64,000 nt of DNA from contig CACNQJ010000005.1 in the NCBI GenBank assembly GCA_902622575.1, forward strand, positions 43,005 through 107,004. Reading direction: 5' to 3'. The notes under the pieces are model-generated. The model searched no databases, was not told where the DNA came from, and saw only the letters and a program-made list of their open reading frames with translations. A program made the position numbers and the translations under genes. Position 1 is the stretch's first letter. Each line of letters begins with the position of its first letter. The stretch comes from an uncultured Bacteroidota bacterium. Lineage in GTDB: Bacteria; Bacteroidota; Bacteroidia; Flavobacteriales; Flavobacteriaceae. Below are positions 17,997 to 25,916 of the stretch, piece after piece.

Positions 17997-18941
17997 TTAT
18001 TGATTAGTTTTTTTATTTTCTTCAGACTCTTTTTCTTTTGCCGCTTTTTTCATTTGCTCCCCAATTTGATTGCTTGCGGTAAATGAAGCCACCATGTTAT
18101 TTAACATTTCTGATCCAGCTTGTGGAGAATTAGGCATAAGTATTAAGTTGCTATTACTTGCCGAGCCTACAGATTGAAGGGTGTCGTAGTGTTGTGTCAC
18201 AACAATTAGCGCAGACGCTTCCTGTGAGTTAATATCAACATTATTTAAAACTTTTACAGAGTCTTCAAGCCCCCTAGCAATTTCTCTTCTTTGATCAGCA
18301 ATACCCTGTCCCTGTAGTCTTTTGCTTTCTGCTTCAGCCTTTGCCCTTTCTACAATTAAGATTCTTTGCGCATCTCCTTCAAATTGAGCGGCAACCTTTT
18401 CTCTTTCCGAAGCATTAATTCTGTTCATAGATTCTTTAACCTGAGCATCTGGATCGATATCTGTAACTAGGGTTTTGATGATGTCAAAACCGTAGTTCTT
18501 CATGGCTTCGTTTAGCTCGCTTTTTACAGCTATCGCAATATCATCCTTTTTTTCAAAGACGTCGTCAAGAATCATTTTGGGAACTTCCGCCCTAACAACA
18601 TCAAAAACATAAGATGTGATTTGGTCTTGAGGAAAATCTAGTTTATAAAAAGCGTCATAAACCTTGTCTTTTATCACCTTATATTGAACAGAAACTTTGA
18701 CTTTGACAAACACATCGTCTTTAGTTTTGGTCTCAACGACAACATCTAGTTGTTGAATTCTTAAACTAAGTCTTCCAGCAACCCTGTCTACAACAGGTAT
18801 TTTTATTTGCAGACCAGAGTGCCTTACACTTACAAACTTACCAAACCGTTCAACTACAGCTGCAGATTGTTGTTTAACAATGAAAATTGTGCCGAAAAGT
18901 ATCAGCACTGTAATTAGAAATAATGAAGTATATAATATCAT
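17997..18941 (-). CDS. SPFH/stomatin-like membrane protein
   Basis: Band-7 membrane protein that oligomerises into ring-like scaffolds on the inner membrane; QmcA/stomatin-like members are associated with membrane microdomains and proteolysis by FtsH or NfeD partners. 314 residues: one N-terminal membrane helix (ILYTSLFLITVLILFGTIFIV), SPFH domain (about 25-190) with AAVVERFGKFVSVRHSGLQIKIP, coiled coil (about 195-250) with QFEGDAQRILIVERAKAEAE, then a polar, charged C-terminus. No NfeD-like partner gene is adjacent. Confidence 0.92.
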   Translation of the reverse strand: MILYTSLFLITVLILFGTIFIVKQQSAAVVERFGKFVSVRHSGLQIKIPVVDRVAGRLSLRIQQLDVVVETKTKDDVFVKVKVSVQYKVIKDKVYDAFYKLDFPQDQITSYVFDVVRAEVPKMILDDVFEKKDDIAIAVKSELNEAMKNYGFDIIKTLVTDIDPDAQVKESMNRINASEREKVAAQFEGDAQRILIVERAKAEAESKRLQGQGIADQRREIARGLEDSVKVLNNVDINSQEASALIVVTQHYDTLQSVGSASNSNLILMPNSPQAGSEMLNNMVASFTASNQIGEQMKKAAKEKESEENKKTNQ

Positions 18942-19005
18942 GTTTTTTCCTTTTAAAATACGAATTTTCGAAATAATTTATATTAACTAAACGTTAATAA
19001 TTGTA

Positions 19006-20487
19006 TCAGCTTAAGGCCTTTTTTAAACGACAAACGGTTTCTTCAAATCCAATAAATGCCATCATTTGTGAGACGTCCGGCCCCTCCATTTTACCTACAA
19101 TTGATAGCCTACAAAACGCCATCACCTTGCCAAGTTTTGCACTGTTTTTTTCTGCACTGTCTTGGATTAGGCTCTTTATTTCACTTGAATCGTTGGTTTC
19201 TTTTTCTTTGAGCATAACTATAAATGAATTAATGGATTTTTTGATTTCATCATTAATCATCTTTTGACAAGCCTCTTCATTAATTTCTGGAGCGTCAAAC
19301 AAATAATAAAACTTGTTTTTTAATCCAACAACGCTGTCCATTCTTGGCTGAATAAGCCTTATAAAATCATGAAGTTTTTCCTTAGGGATCTCTTGGTTTT
19401 TATTGGAGCATATCTTCACTAACTCCATAAGATCAAGCGCTTGTATATGTTGAGAGTTAATCCAAAGTAGTTTAGCTGGATCAAATTTTGCACCACCTTT
19501 ATTGATTTTTTCTAATGAAAAATCACTTATTAGTTCATTCATTGAATAGATTTCTTTATCATCTTTTGGGCTCCACCCAAGGAAAGCCATATAGTTTACC
19601 AAGGCCTCGGGCAAGAACCCTGACTCATCAAACCCAGCATAAATTTTTTCGTCTTTCCAATTTTTTGCATAAACAGGAAATCCAAACTTATGCCCATCTC
19701 TTTTAGAAAGTTTTCCTTTTCCAGTTGGCTTTAAAATCAATGGAAGGTGAGCAAATATTGGTTCATTCCAGCCAAAAGCCCTATATAATAATACATGAAG
19801 GGCTAATGAAGGGAGCCATTCCTCTCCCCTTATTACATGTGTAATGCCCATTTTATAATCATCTACAACATTAGCCAAATGGTATGTAGGCATTCCATCA
19901 GACTTTAAAAGAATCTTGTCATCAATATCTCTTGTCGAAACAACCATCTCCCCCCTTATTATGTCTTTGAACCCAACCTCTTGTTGATCTGGAGTTTTAA
20001 AACGAATCACAAACCTCTCTTTATCTATGCGTTTTTTTATTTCTTCATCACTCATTGACAAAGAGTTGTCAAGTTTAAGTCTATTGTGAGCATTATAGAT
20101 AAATTTTTTACCTCTTTTTTCGTGATCTGCTCTATGAAAATCAAGCTTTTCCTTTTTATCAAAAGCGTAGTACGCCCACCCAGTTTCTATTAATTTTTCT
20201 ACGTATCCTTTGTAAATTTCTCTTCTTTCGCTTTGGTTGTATGGACCGCTTTGACCGCCTTTTGAAGATGATTCATCAAAATTTATTCCTGCCCAAGCTA
20301 ATGACTGTTCTATATGCTCTTGGCTTTTATCTACTTTCCTTGCAAGGTCTGTGTCTTCAATTCTTAATACAAGCTCTCCATTAGTCTTTTTAGCATATAA
20401 ATAATTAAAAAGCGCAGTTCTTAACCCACCTATATGTAGCGGACCTGTTGGACTTGGCGCAAATCTCAATCTTGTTTTTTCAGTCAT
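19006..20487 (-). CDS. gltX: Glutamate--tRNA ligase
   Basis: Class I synthetase charging tRNA-Glu. 493 residues, typical. HIGH motif as PSPTGPLHIGGLRTALFN near the start; KMSKS as GKLSKRDGHKFGFPV. The central stem-contact and C-terminal helical anticodon-binding domains follow. The zinc-binding insertion found in some GluRS enzymes is not evident. It is downstream of the alkB-like gene on the same strand with 13 bases between, so they may be co-transcribed even though the functions are unrelated. Confidence 0.96.
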   Translation of the reverse strand: MTEKTRLRFAPSPTGPLHIGGLRTALFNYLYAKKTNGELVLRIEDTDLARKVDKSQEHIEQSLAWAGINFDESSSKGGQSGPYNQSERREIYKGYVEKLIETGWAYYAFDKKEKLDFHRADHEKRGKKFIYNAHNRLKLDNSLSMSDEEIKKRIDKERFVIRFKTPDQQEVGFKDIIRGEMVVSTRDIDDKILLKSDGMPTYHLANVVDDYKMGITHVIRGEEWLPSLALHVLLYRAFGWNEPIFAHLPLILKPTGKGKLSKRDGHKFGFPVYAKNWKDEKIYAGFDESGFLPEALVNYMAFLGWSPKDDKEIYSMNELISDFSLEKINKGGAKFDPAKLLWINSQHIQALDLMELVKICSNKNQEIPKEKLHDFIRLIQPRMDSVVGLKNKFYYLFDAPEINEEACQKMINDEIKKSINSFIVMLKEKETNDSSEIKSLIQDSAEKNSAKLGKVMAFCRLSIVGKMEGPDVSQMMAFIGFEETVCRLKKALS

Positions 20488-20500
20488 TGTCTTTTATGAA

Positions 20501-21547
20501 TTAAACTTGCTCTCTCATTCTCTCCGGCACCAATGGGTTAATAAAATAAAACCATAATGGCGGAACTAGGCTAAGTAAAATTGAAGCTGGATACCCGAAA
20601 GGAAGTTGTGGGGCTTCGTCATGACAGTCTAAAATTTGATATTTTTTCGAAGCCTTGAAGTGATGATCACTGTGCCTAGTAAGCTCATAAAGCACAATTC
20701 TTCCTATGTTGTGATTTGAATTCCATGAGTGATGAGCTTGCACTCTTTCATATCTTCCAGAGGGCATTTTGAACCTCTTAAGCCCATAATGCTCTATGTA
20801 GTTTATACATTCCAAAAACAAAAATGAAATTATTCCACTTACTAGAGCAAACAAAAAAACCTTGGGTGAAAACACTATGATTAGCATACCTAAATATGCA
20901 GGTTGAAACACATGGTACCAAAGCATGTCGTTTTTAATTGAAAAAAAACTTTTCTTTTTAATTCTTAGAAGCTGTATTTGTTTTTTCCAAGCGTCTAGAT
21001 ATTGTTTCGACACAGAGGTTATCCAAAAAGAGTAAACGCTCTGCTTGTATTTAGCCGTTGCACCATCATCTGGTGTTCCTACATTAACATGGTGTCCAAA
21101 GTTGTGCTCTATATAAAAATGCATATAAAGGCAGGGTAAAAACAGGGCCTTGCCAATAGCTCTCTCAAAATATTTTCTTCGATGACATAGCTCATGTGCC
21201 ACATTTATTCCATTGGTTGCAAGTAAAATTCCCGCTGAAAGACACATCCCTATCATCTCAAAAAGTGTATAATCATTAGAATAAACTTTCATAAATCCAA
21301 AACACATTAGCCCATAAACCACAGGCAAATTAATATACAGCATCCAATCGAATATCTTGTTGATTTTTTTAGAGCCAGCTGTTTCATCGCTTAGGTTTGA
21401 ATTGTCTTTTCCTAGAACAACATCTAGAATCGGCAAAAGCACAAAAGCATAAAATACGGCAGTATAAGTTCCAATACCAAAAGAGCTAAATGATACCAAA
21501 GTGGAAATCGGTACCGTATAGGCAAAAAGGTATTTTAAATCTCGCAT
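20501..21547 (-). CDS. alkB: AlkB-type membrane di-iron alkane 1-monooxygenase
   Basis: Integral-membrane di-iron hydroxylase that oxidises terminal methyl groups of alkanes or other aliphatic chains. 348 residues with several hydrophobic segments. All histidine boxes are present: HELCH (118-122), EHNFGHH (147-153), RHSDHH (291-296), plus the AlkB-typical NYIEHYGL (249-256) and QAHHSW (270-275). The enzyme needs rubredoxin and a reductase; neither is adjacent, and the nearest ferredoxin is about 20 kb away. In marine Flavobacteriia the natural substrate may be cyanobacterial alkanes or lipids; this is inference. A TATCTTTG element is 4 bases before the ATG. Confidence 0.92.
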   Translation of the reverse strand: MRDLKYLFAYTVPISTLVSFSSFGIGTYTAVFYAFVLLPILDVVLGKDNSNLSDETAGSKKINKIFDWMLYINLPVVYGLMCFGFMKVYSNDYTLFEMIGMCLSAGILLATNGINVAHELCHRRKYFERAIGKALFLPCLYMHFYIEHNFGHHVNVGTPDDGATAKYKQSVYSFWITSVSKQYLDAWKKQIQLLRIKKKSFFSIKNDMLWYHVFQPAYLGMLIIVFSPKVFLFALVSGIISFLFLECINYIEHYGLKRFKMPSGRYERVQAHHSWNSNHNIGRIVLYELTRHSDHHFKASKKYQILDCHDEAPQLPFGYPASILLSLVPPLWFYFINPLVPERMREQV

Positions 21548-21551
21548 GGCC

Positions 21552-21559
21552 CAAAGATA
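21552..21559 (-). promoter_or_regulatory. -7 element upstream of alkB
   Basis: TATCTTTG on the minus strand, 4 bases from the alkB ATG, implying leaderless mRNA. No TTG at the -33 position. Confidence 0.45.
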
Positions 21560-21576
21560 TAAAAATTGTGTTTTTT

Positions 21577-21605
21577 TTTGGTTTTATTATCTAAAGTTAT
21601 ATTTG
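21577..21605 (+). promoter_or_regulatory. Bacteroidota-type promoter of ybeY-mnmG
   Basis: -33 box TTTG (21577-21580), 17-base spacer, -7 box TATATTTG (21598-21605). Both boxes match the Bacteroidota consensus. The ybeY ATG chosen here is 8 bases after the -7 box, so the transcript would start at or next to the start codon. Confidence 0.65.
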
Positions 21606-21613
21606 CATCAAAT

Positions 21614-22036
21614 ATGACTATTGATTTTGTATATAATATTGATTTTAAGCTAGATAGCGAAAATGCAATCAAATCATGGATTAAAGCTTTTTGTCAGCAT
21701 GAAGGGTTTACTGTAGACTCCTTAGTGTTTGCTTTTTTTTCAGACGAAGAAGTTAAGCGCCTGAATATCAAGTACTTGTCACACGATTACTATACTGATG
21801 TTATTTCGTTTGATGATTCAAGCGACATAAATCTTAAAGGTAATATAGCCGTGTCTATTGAGAGGGTTCGAGAAAACTCCAAAAATCTTAACCTACAATT
21901 TGATGAAGAGCTCAGGCGCGTTATGATACATGGAGTTTTACATTTTATGGGTCACAAAGACAAAACAAAAGAACAAATAGCAAATATTAGATCTAAAGAG
22001 GACCATGCTTTAAGCATGTTTCACGTGAAACAATAA
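21614..22036 (+). CDS. ybeY: Endoribonuclease YbeY (rRNA maturation)
   Basis: Metal-dependent RNase needed for 16S rRNA 3'-end processing and ribosome quality control. I start at ATG 21614 (140 residues, MTIDFVYNID) because the promoter -7 box ends at 21605; the longer frame from 21566 would lie over the promoter. The metal motif reads HGVLHFMGHKDKT. Compared with the E. coli pattern H-x3-H-x5-H, the third ligand position is Asp, preceded by Lys where E. coli has Asp. I recall the same KDKT in other Bacteroidota, so this looks lineage-typical rather than a defect. Its last codons (MFHVKQ) are part of a parS site. Confidence 0.92.
   Translation: MTIDFVYNIDFKLDSENAIKSWIKAFCQHEGFTVDSLVFAFFSDEEVKRLNIKYLSHDYYTDVISFDDSSDINLKGNIAVSIERVRENSKNLNLQFDEELRRVMIHGVLHFMGHKDKTKEQIANIRSKEDHALSMFHVKQ
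22017..22032. promoter_or_regulatory. parS centromere site 1
   Basis: TGTTTCACGTGAAACA, a perfect 16-base palindrome differing by one base from the B. subtilis parS sequence TGTTCCACGTGAAACA and fitting the broad bacterial parS consensus. ParB is expected to load here and spread, as a CTP clamp, to organise and segregate the origin region. It overlaps the last codons of ybeY, which therefore encode FHVKQ. Confidence 0.92.
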
Positions 22037-22038
22037 AT

Positions 22039-23910
22039 ATGTTTAAGGATAAATACGATGTAATTGTAGTTGGAGCTGGTCACGCGGGAAGTGAGGCTGC
22101 AGCTGCAGCAGCTAACATGGGGAGCTCAACGCTTCTTATAACCATGAATCTTCAAAATATAGCTCAAATGTCGTGCAATCCCGCCATGGGAGGTATTGCA
22201 AAAGGTCAAATTATTAAGGAGATAGATGCTCTTGGTGGATACAGTGGAATAGCTACGGACTATTCTTCTATTCAATTTAAAATGCTAAACAGGTCAAAAG
22301 GACCTGCAGTGTGGAGCCCTAGAGCCCAATCAGATAGAATGATATTTTCATCTAAGTGGAGGGAGCTGCTTGAAAATACCCCAAACCTCGATTTTTATCA
22401 AGACTCCGTTGTTGGCTTAATTGTAAAAAACAAGTCTGTTTGTGGAGTTGTAACTCAGCTTGGCCTAGAAGTTCACGCCAAGTCTGTCGTATTAACCAAC
22501 GGCACTTTTCTAAATGGTTTAATTCATGTTGGTGAAAAAAACTTTGGAGGAGGAAGAGTTGGAGAGAAAGCCTCTTTTGGGATAACGGAAACATTATCCT
22601 CCCTCGGCTTTGCATCCGGTAGAATGAAAACCGGCACACCACCTAGAGTTGACGGTCGATCTCTGAATTATAATAAAATGGAAGAGCAACCAGGAGATCC
22701 AAACCCTGGAAAGTTTTCATTTCTTCCGTCTACCCCCACCCTGCAGAAACAAAGGAGTTGTTACATGACCTATACCAATCACAACACTCATGATATCTTA
22801 AGATCAGGCTTTGATAGGTCCCCTATGTTTAATGGAAGAATCAAAAGCGTGGGCCCAAGGTACTGCCCGTCTGTAGAAGACAAAATAAGCAGGTTTGCTG
22901 AAAGGGAAAGACATCAAATTTTTGTCGAACCGGAAGGCTGGAATACAGTCGAGGTTTATGTCAACGGTTTTTCTACTTCGCTGCCTGAGGATGTACAATT
23001 CAAGGCTCTTAGCTCCGTTCCAGGCTTTGAAAATGTTAAATTTTTTAGACCAGGTTACGCTATTGAGTATGATTATTTTCCTCCTACTCAACTTAATTAT
23101 TCATTAGAAACAAAACTTGTTGAAAACCTGTTTTTTGCCGGTCAAATAAATGGGACAACTGGTTATGAAGAAGCAGCATCACAAGGTTTAATGGCTGGAA
23201 TCAACGCTCATTTAAAGGTTAATTCACAGGATCCTTTTGTATTAAAAAGAGATCAAGCATACATTGGTGTTTTAATTGATGATCTAATTACCAAAGGCAC
23301 TGATGAGCCCTACAGGATGTTTACATCAAGAGCAGAGTTTAGAATGCTTTTAAGACAAGACAATGCAGATATTCGTTTAACCGAGATCTCAAACCGAATA
23401 GGCCTTGCTAGCAGTGATAGGCTGGCGCTTGTAAATCGTAAAAACAAGCAAACCCGATCTTTTATAGATTTTATTACAAAATTGAGTGTTACGCCTGACG
23501 AGATTAACCCCATTTTAATTAACAAGGATAGTGCCCCAGTCCATCAATCTATGAAAATGCGGAAAATATACGCAAGACCTAATATTACATCTGAAGACCT
23601 TCTTTCTTTAAAAAAGCCAAAGGAGTACGTAAAAGAAAATGCTTTATCTGCGGATGTAATAGAACAGGTAGAAATACAAGTAAAGTATTCAGGTTATATA
23701 GAAAAAGAAAAAGCAAACGCAGAAAAATTACAAAACCTAGAGAATATTACCATCCCTGAAAAGTTTGATTACAACAAGCTCAAGTCTCTATCCAATGAGG
23801 CGCGTTCAAAACTTGAGGAGATCAGGCCTAAAACATTATCCCAGGCATCACGCATAAGCGGCGTGTCGCCCAGCGACATTTCTTCTATGTTGATATTTAT
23901 GGGCAGGTAG
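22039..23910 (+). CDS. mnmG: tRNA uridine-5-carboxymethylaminomethyl modification enzyme MnmG (GidA)
   Basis: FAD-dependent partner of MnmE; together they install the (carboxymethyl)aminomethyl group at U34 of certain tRNAs. 623 residues, normal. Seen: the FAD-binding Rossmann motif VIVVGAGHAGSEAA at the N-terminus, CNPAMGGIAKGQI, GTFLNGLIHVGEK, the GidA signature GTPPRVDGRSL, a second signature AGQINGTTGYEEAASQG, and the C-terminal helical MnmE-binding domain ending LSQASRISGVSPSDIS. It starts 2 bases after ybeY and is flanked on both sides by parS sites. Confidence 0.97.
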   Translation: MFKDKYDVIVVGAGHAGSEAAAAAANMGSSTLLITMNLQNIAQMSCNPAMGGIAKGQIIKEIDALGGYSGIATDYSSIQFKMLNRSKGPAVWSPRAQSDRMIFSSKWRELLENTPNLDFYQDSVVGLIVKNKSVCGVVTQLGLEVHAKSVVLTNGTFLNGLIHVGEKNFGGGRVGEKASFGITETLSSLGFASGRMKTGTPPRVDGRSLNYNKMEEQPGDPNPGKFSFLPSTPTLQKQRSCYMTYTNHNTHDILRSGFDRSPMFNGRIKSVGPRYCPSVEDKISRFAERERHQIFVEPEGWNTVEVYVNGFSTSLPEDVQFKALSSVPGFENVKFFRPGYAIEYDYFPPTQLNYSLETKLVENLFFAGQINGTTGYEEAASQGLMAGINAHLKVNSQDPFVLKRDQAYIGVLIDDLITKGTDEPYRMFTSRAEFRMLLRQDNADIRLTEISNRIGLASSDRLALVNRKNKQTRSFIDFITKLSVTPDEINPILINKDSAPVHQSMKMRKIYARPNITSEDLLSLKKPKEYVKENALSADVIEQVEIQVKYSGYIEKEKANAEKLQNLENITIPEKFDYNKLKSLSNEARSKLEEIRPKTLSQASRISGVSPSDISSMLIFMGR

Positions 23911-23926
23911 TGTTCCACGTGAAACA
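23911..23926. promoter_or_regulatory. parS centromere site 2
   Basis: TGTTCCACGTGAAACA, identical to the experimentally defined B. subtilis parS. It begins at the base after the mnmG stop codon and ends 5 bases before the next ATG, filling almost all of that intergenic gap. About 1.9 kb from parS site 1. Confidence 0.94.
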
Positions 23927-23931
23927 AAGGA

Positions 23932-24760
23932 ATGAAAACAGAATTAAAAATTAAAGATCATTTCCTAAGCAAAGAACATTTTTTTGTGTCCAAGTGCGAA
24001 GACGGCGTGTTGAAAACAGCTCCAGACATGGACGAAAAAACCTTGTTTAAATATTACGATTCCGAGGAGTATATTTCTCACAACAATAGGGGGGGGGGGA
24101 ATTGCATTTTTCTATAAGGTTTTTTCAAAATTGATGTTGAGAGTAAAGTTAAGATTAATCAAGGGGCTTATTAGAAAAGATTCTGTTATTGTAGATTTCG
24201 GTTGTGGAAAGGGTGATTTTATTTCTCATTTGGTAAATCATAATTATCGCGCCTTGGGTGTTGAAAACAATGATAAAGCAAAAGATATATGTGCAAAAAA
24301 AAACCTAGAAGTTTTTAACTCGATTGAAGACATTTCTGACAAGATCGCTCTAGTAACATTTTGGCACTCTTTTGAGCATCTTTCTAGCCCTAAAGAGGTT
24401 CTTAAAAAAGTTTTTACAATAACAAACGATAGTTCTTACGTAGTTTTGGCATTGCCAAATTATAATTCCTTTGACGCAAAGTTTTATGGAGCTTTTTGGG
24501 CAGCTTATGATGTGCCTCGGCATAGATTTCATTATTCAAAAGATGGAATAAATAAAGTTATGAAGGCTGCGGGATTTAAGCTAGTCAAAACAAAGCCCAT
24601 GCTATTAGACGCTTTTTATATATCTATGATTTCTGAAAAATATAAAAACAGAAAATTATTTTTTCTAAACGGGATAATCATAGGCTTCTTATCAAATTTA
24701 TCCGGATTTATCAGCGGAAATTTTAGTTCAAGCATTTTTGTGTTCAAAAAAACAATTTAA
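23932..24760 (+). pseudogene. SAM-dependent methyltransferase, frame-broken (possibly phase-variable) at an 11-G tract
   Basis: Class I SAM methyltransferase of about 275 residues. Frame one (from ATG 23932) encodes the N-terminal segment typical of this Bacteroidota group, with DSEEYISHNN, and stops at 24115-24117. The adjacent frame continues the same protein as IAFFYKVFSKLMLRVKLR, then the SAM motif VIVDFGCGKGDF, ALGVENN and FWHSFEHLSSP to the stop at 24758-24760. The break is a homopolymer of 11 G at 24089-24099; removing one G restores a single open frame. Such proteins usually methylate a small molecule or a glycan. It may be a real contingency gene, a true mutation or a base-calling error; a TTG-started fragment (24131-24760) would still carry the SAM domain. 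Confidence 0.82.
24089..24099 (+). repeat. Poly-G tract (11 G) inside a coding region
   Basis: Eleven consecutive G in otherwise AT-rich DNA, located in a loop region of the methyltransferase (the codons give Arg-Gly-Gly-Gly). A ten-G version keeps the frame open, eleven closes it. Tracts of this kind are the classic substrate for slipped-strand phase variation and are also prone to sequencing error. Confidence 0.9.
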
Positions 24761-24783
24761 ACCGCTTCTAAGCGCTTTTTTTT
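24759..24783 (+). terminator. Probable intrinsic terminator after the methyltransferase gene
   Basis: AAA-C-CGCT, loop TCTA, AGCG-C-TTT followed by five more T: a stem of four GC-rich pairs extended by three A-T pairs across a C-C mismatch, then a T run. It overlaps the methyltransferase stop codon. Confidence 0.6.
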
Positions 24784-24860
24784 GTTTGCAAATAAGTATA
24801 GTTGACTTTTTTTTGTTTGTTTATTAGTAGTCTTTTATAGAGGTTTTTTATAAAACAAGC

Positions 24861-24876
24861 TGTTATATATATAACA
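24861..24876. repeat. 16-base perfect palindrome beside the holB stop
   Basis: TGTTATATATATAACA is self-complementary over all 16 bases and ends one base before the holB stop codon. It may be a weak 3' hairpin for holB (no good T run follows on the minus strand) or a protein-binding site. Its function is unknown. Confidence 0.4.
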
Positions 24877-24877
24877 C

Positions 24878-25858
24878 TTAACTATGTATAAGCTTTGTTA
24901 GATCAAAAGCTAAGTTCATCATAACCATTTTGCTGTTTGCATTTCTTTTAATATTGTAGTGGCTTTGTTCTATTAATGTATTTATTGGCTCAATATTATT
25001 ATTGTTCACATATTTTGAAAACCCCTCAAAATTAAAATCTGACATAGGCTTAAACACAACATATTGATCAAGTCCAATGTTTTTGAAAAACGCTTGCCTG
25101 AATATCTCATTGCTATAAATCAAAAAACCTTTGATGTCTTCTCTATCCATTTTTGACATGTTCTGCGACCAGCTTGAGAGTTTAAGTAATGATTCTTTTT
25201 TAGTTTTTGCTAAAAAGGCATTCCTAGTTAATTCACTAAATATTTCTTCATAAGAATTGTTTTTAATAATATCGTTTGAGCTTTGCTTTAAGAAGTTTAT
25301 TTTTTGACATCTGGAATCTAAGGTTTTTAACAGCGCTTTGTTTTTTTCAATTATGAAAATAAACACTGTTTTTTCACCTGGCTCCTCTACAAGTTTTAAT
25401 AACTTATTGCTAGCTTCTTCATTTAGTCTGTCGGCCATCCAAAACAAAATAACTTTGTATCCAGAAGCAAATGAAGAAAGGGAAAGTTTTTTTGAAAGAT
25501 GTCGAACTATATCAATATTAATGATTGGCTGTTTGCTCGTTTCAAGCTTTTCGCTCCAGCTTTGCAGGCTTGGATTAAATTTAGTTTGCAAAACAAGATC
25601 CCTCCAATCGTTAATATAATAGTCACAGTTGTTCTCTAGTTTTTTTTCAGACGAAGGTATAGGAAATACGATGTGTAAGTCTGGATGAGATATGGTTTTA
25701 ACTATTTTGGATTTTGTTTGGTTATTTAAGCCTATAACGTTATCAGCAAACTCAATAGCGGCCTTAAGTTTTCCGGCCCCACTTGGCCCTTGAAAAAGAA
25801 GAGAATTTGGAATTCTGCCAGAATCTACAATTGATTTGAGTTCGTTTTTTGGATCCAT
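24878..25858 (-). CDS. holB: DNA polymerase III delta' subunit
   Basis: Clamp-loader subunit. 326 residues. The N-terminal AAA-like module shows SLLFQGPSGAGKLKAA: a P-loop in which the usual Thr/Ser after GK is Leu, consistent with delta' not hydrolysing ATP. The SRC motif is present as LDSRCQKINF, which supplies the arginine finger to the neighbouring ATPase subunit. The four-Cys zinc module of the E. coli protein is absent. A KLVEEPGEKTVFIFI stretch marks the typical sensor region. It is divergent from pgk across 58 bases. Confidence 0.9.
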   Translation of the reverse strand: MDPKNELKSIVDSGRIPNSLLFQGPSGAGKLKAAIEFADNVIGLNNQTKSKIVKTISHPDLHIVFPIPSSEKKLENNCDYYINDWRDLVLQTKFNPSLQSWSEKLETSKQPIINIDIVRHLSKKLSLSSFASGYKVILFWMADRLNEEASNKLLKLVEEPGEKTVFIFIIEKNKALLKTLDSRCQKINFLKQSSNDIIKNNSYEEIFSELTRNAFLAKTKKESLLKLSSWSQNMSKMDREDIKGFLIYSNEIFRQAFFKNIGLDQYVVFKPMSDFNFEGFSKYVNNNNIEPINTLIEQSHYNIKRNANSKMVMMNLAFDLTKLIHS

Positions 25859-25900
25859 TCTTAATTGTTTAAATGTAATATTTAAAAGTTACAAATACCA

Positions 25901-25908
25901 TATATTTG
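25901..25908 (+). promoter_or_regulatory. -7 element upstream of pgk
   Basis: TATATTTG, 8 bases before the pgk ATG used here. The next bases, GAGGA, also look like a ribosome binding site, so either a leaderless start or a Shine-Dalgarno on a longer transcript is possible. No clear -33 box. Confidence 0.4.
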
Positions 25909-25916
25909 GAGGAATA

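Noticed and set aside
24131..24760. Treating the downstream methyltransferase half as an intact independent gene with a TTG start.
   Set aside because: The frame reads upstream without a stop through family-like residues (IAFFYKVFSKL) up to the G tract, so it is the second half of one broken gene.
25836..25916. A 27-codon longer N-terminus for pgk.
   Set aside because: It overlaps holB and the promoter region, and a good ribosome binding site and -7 box sit directly before the ATG at 25917.
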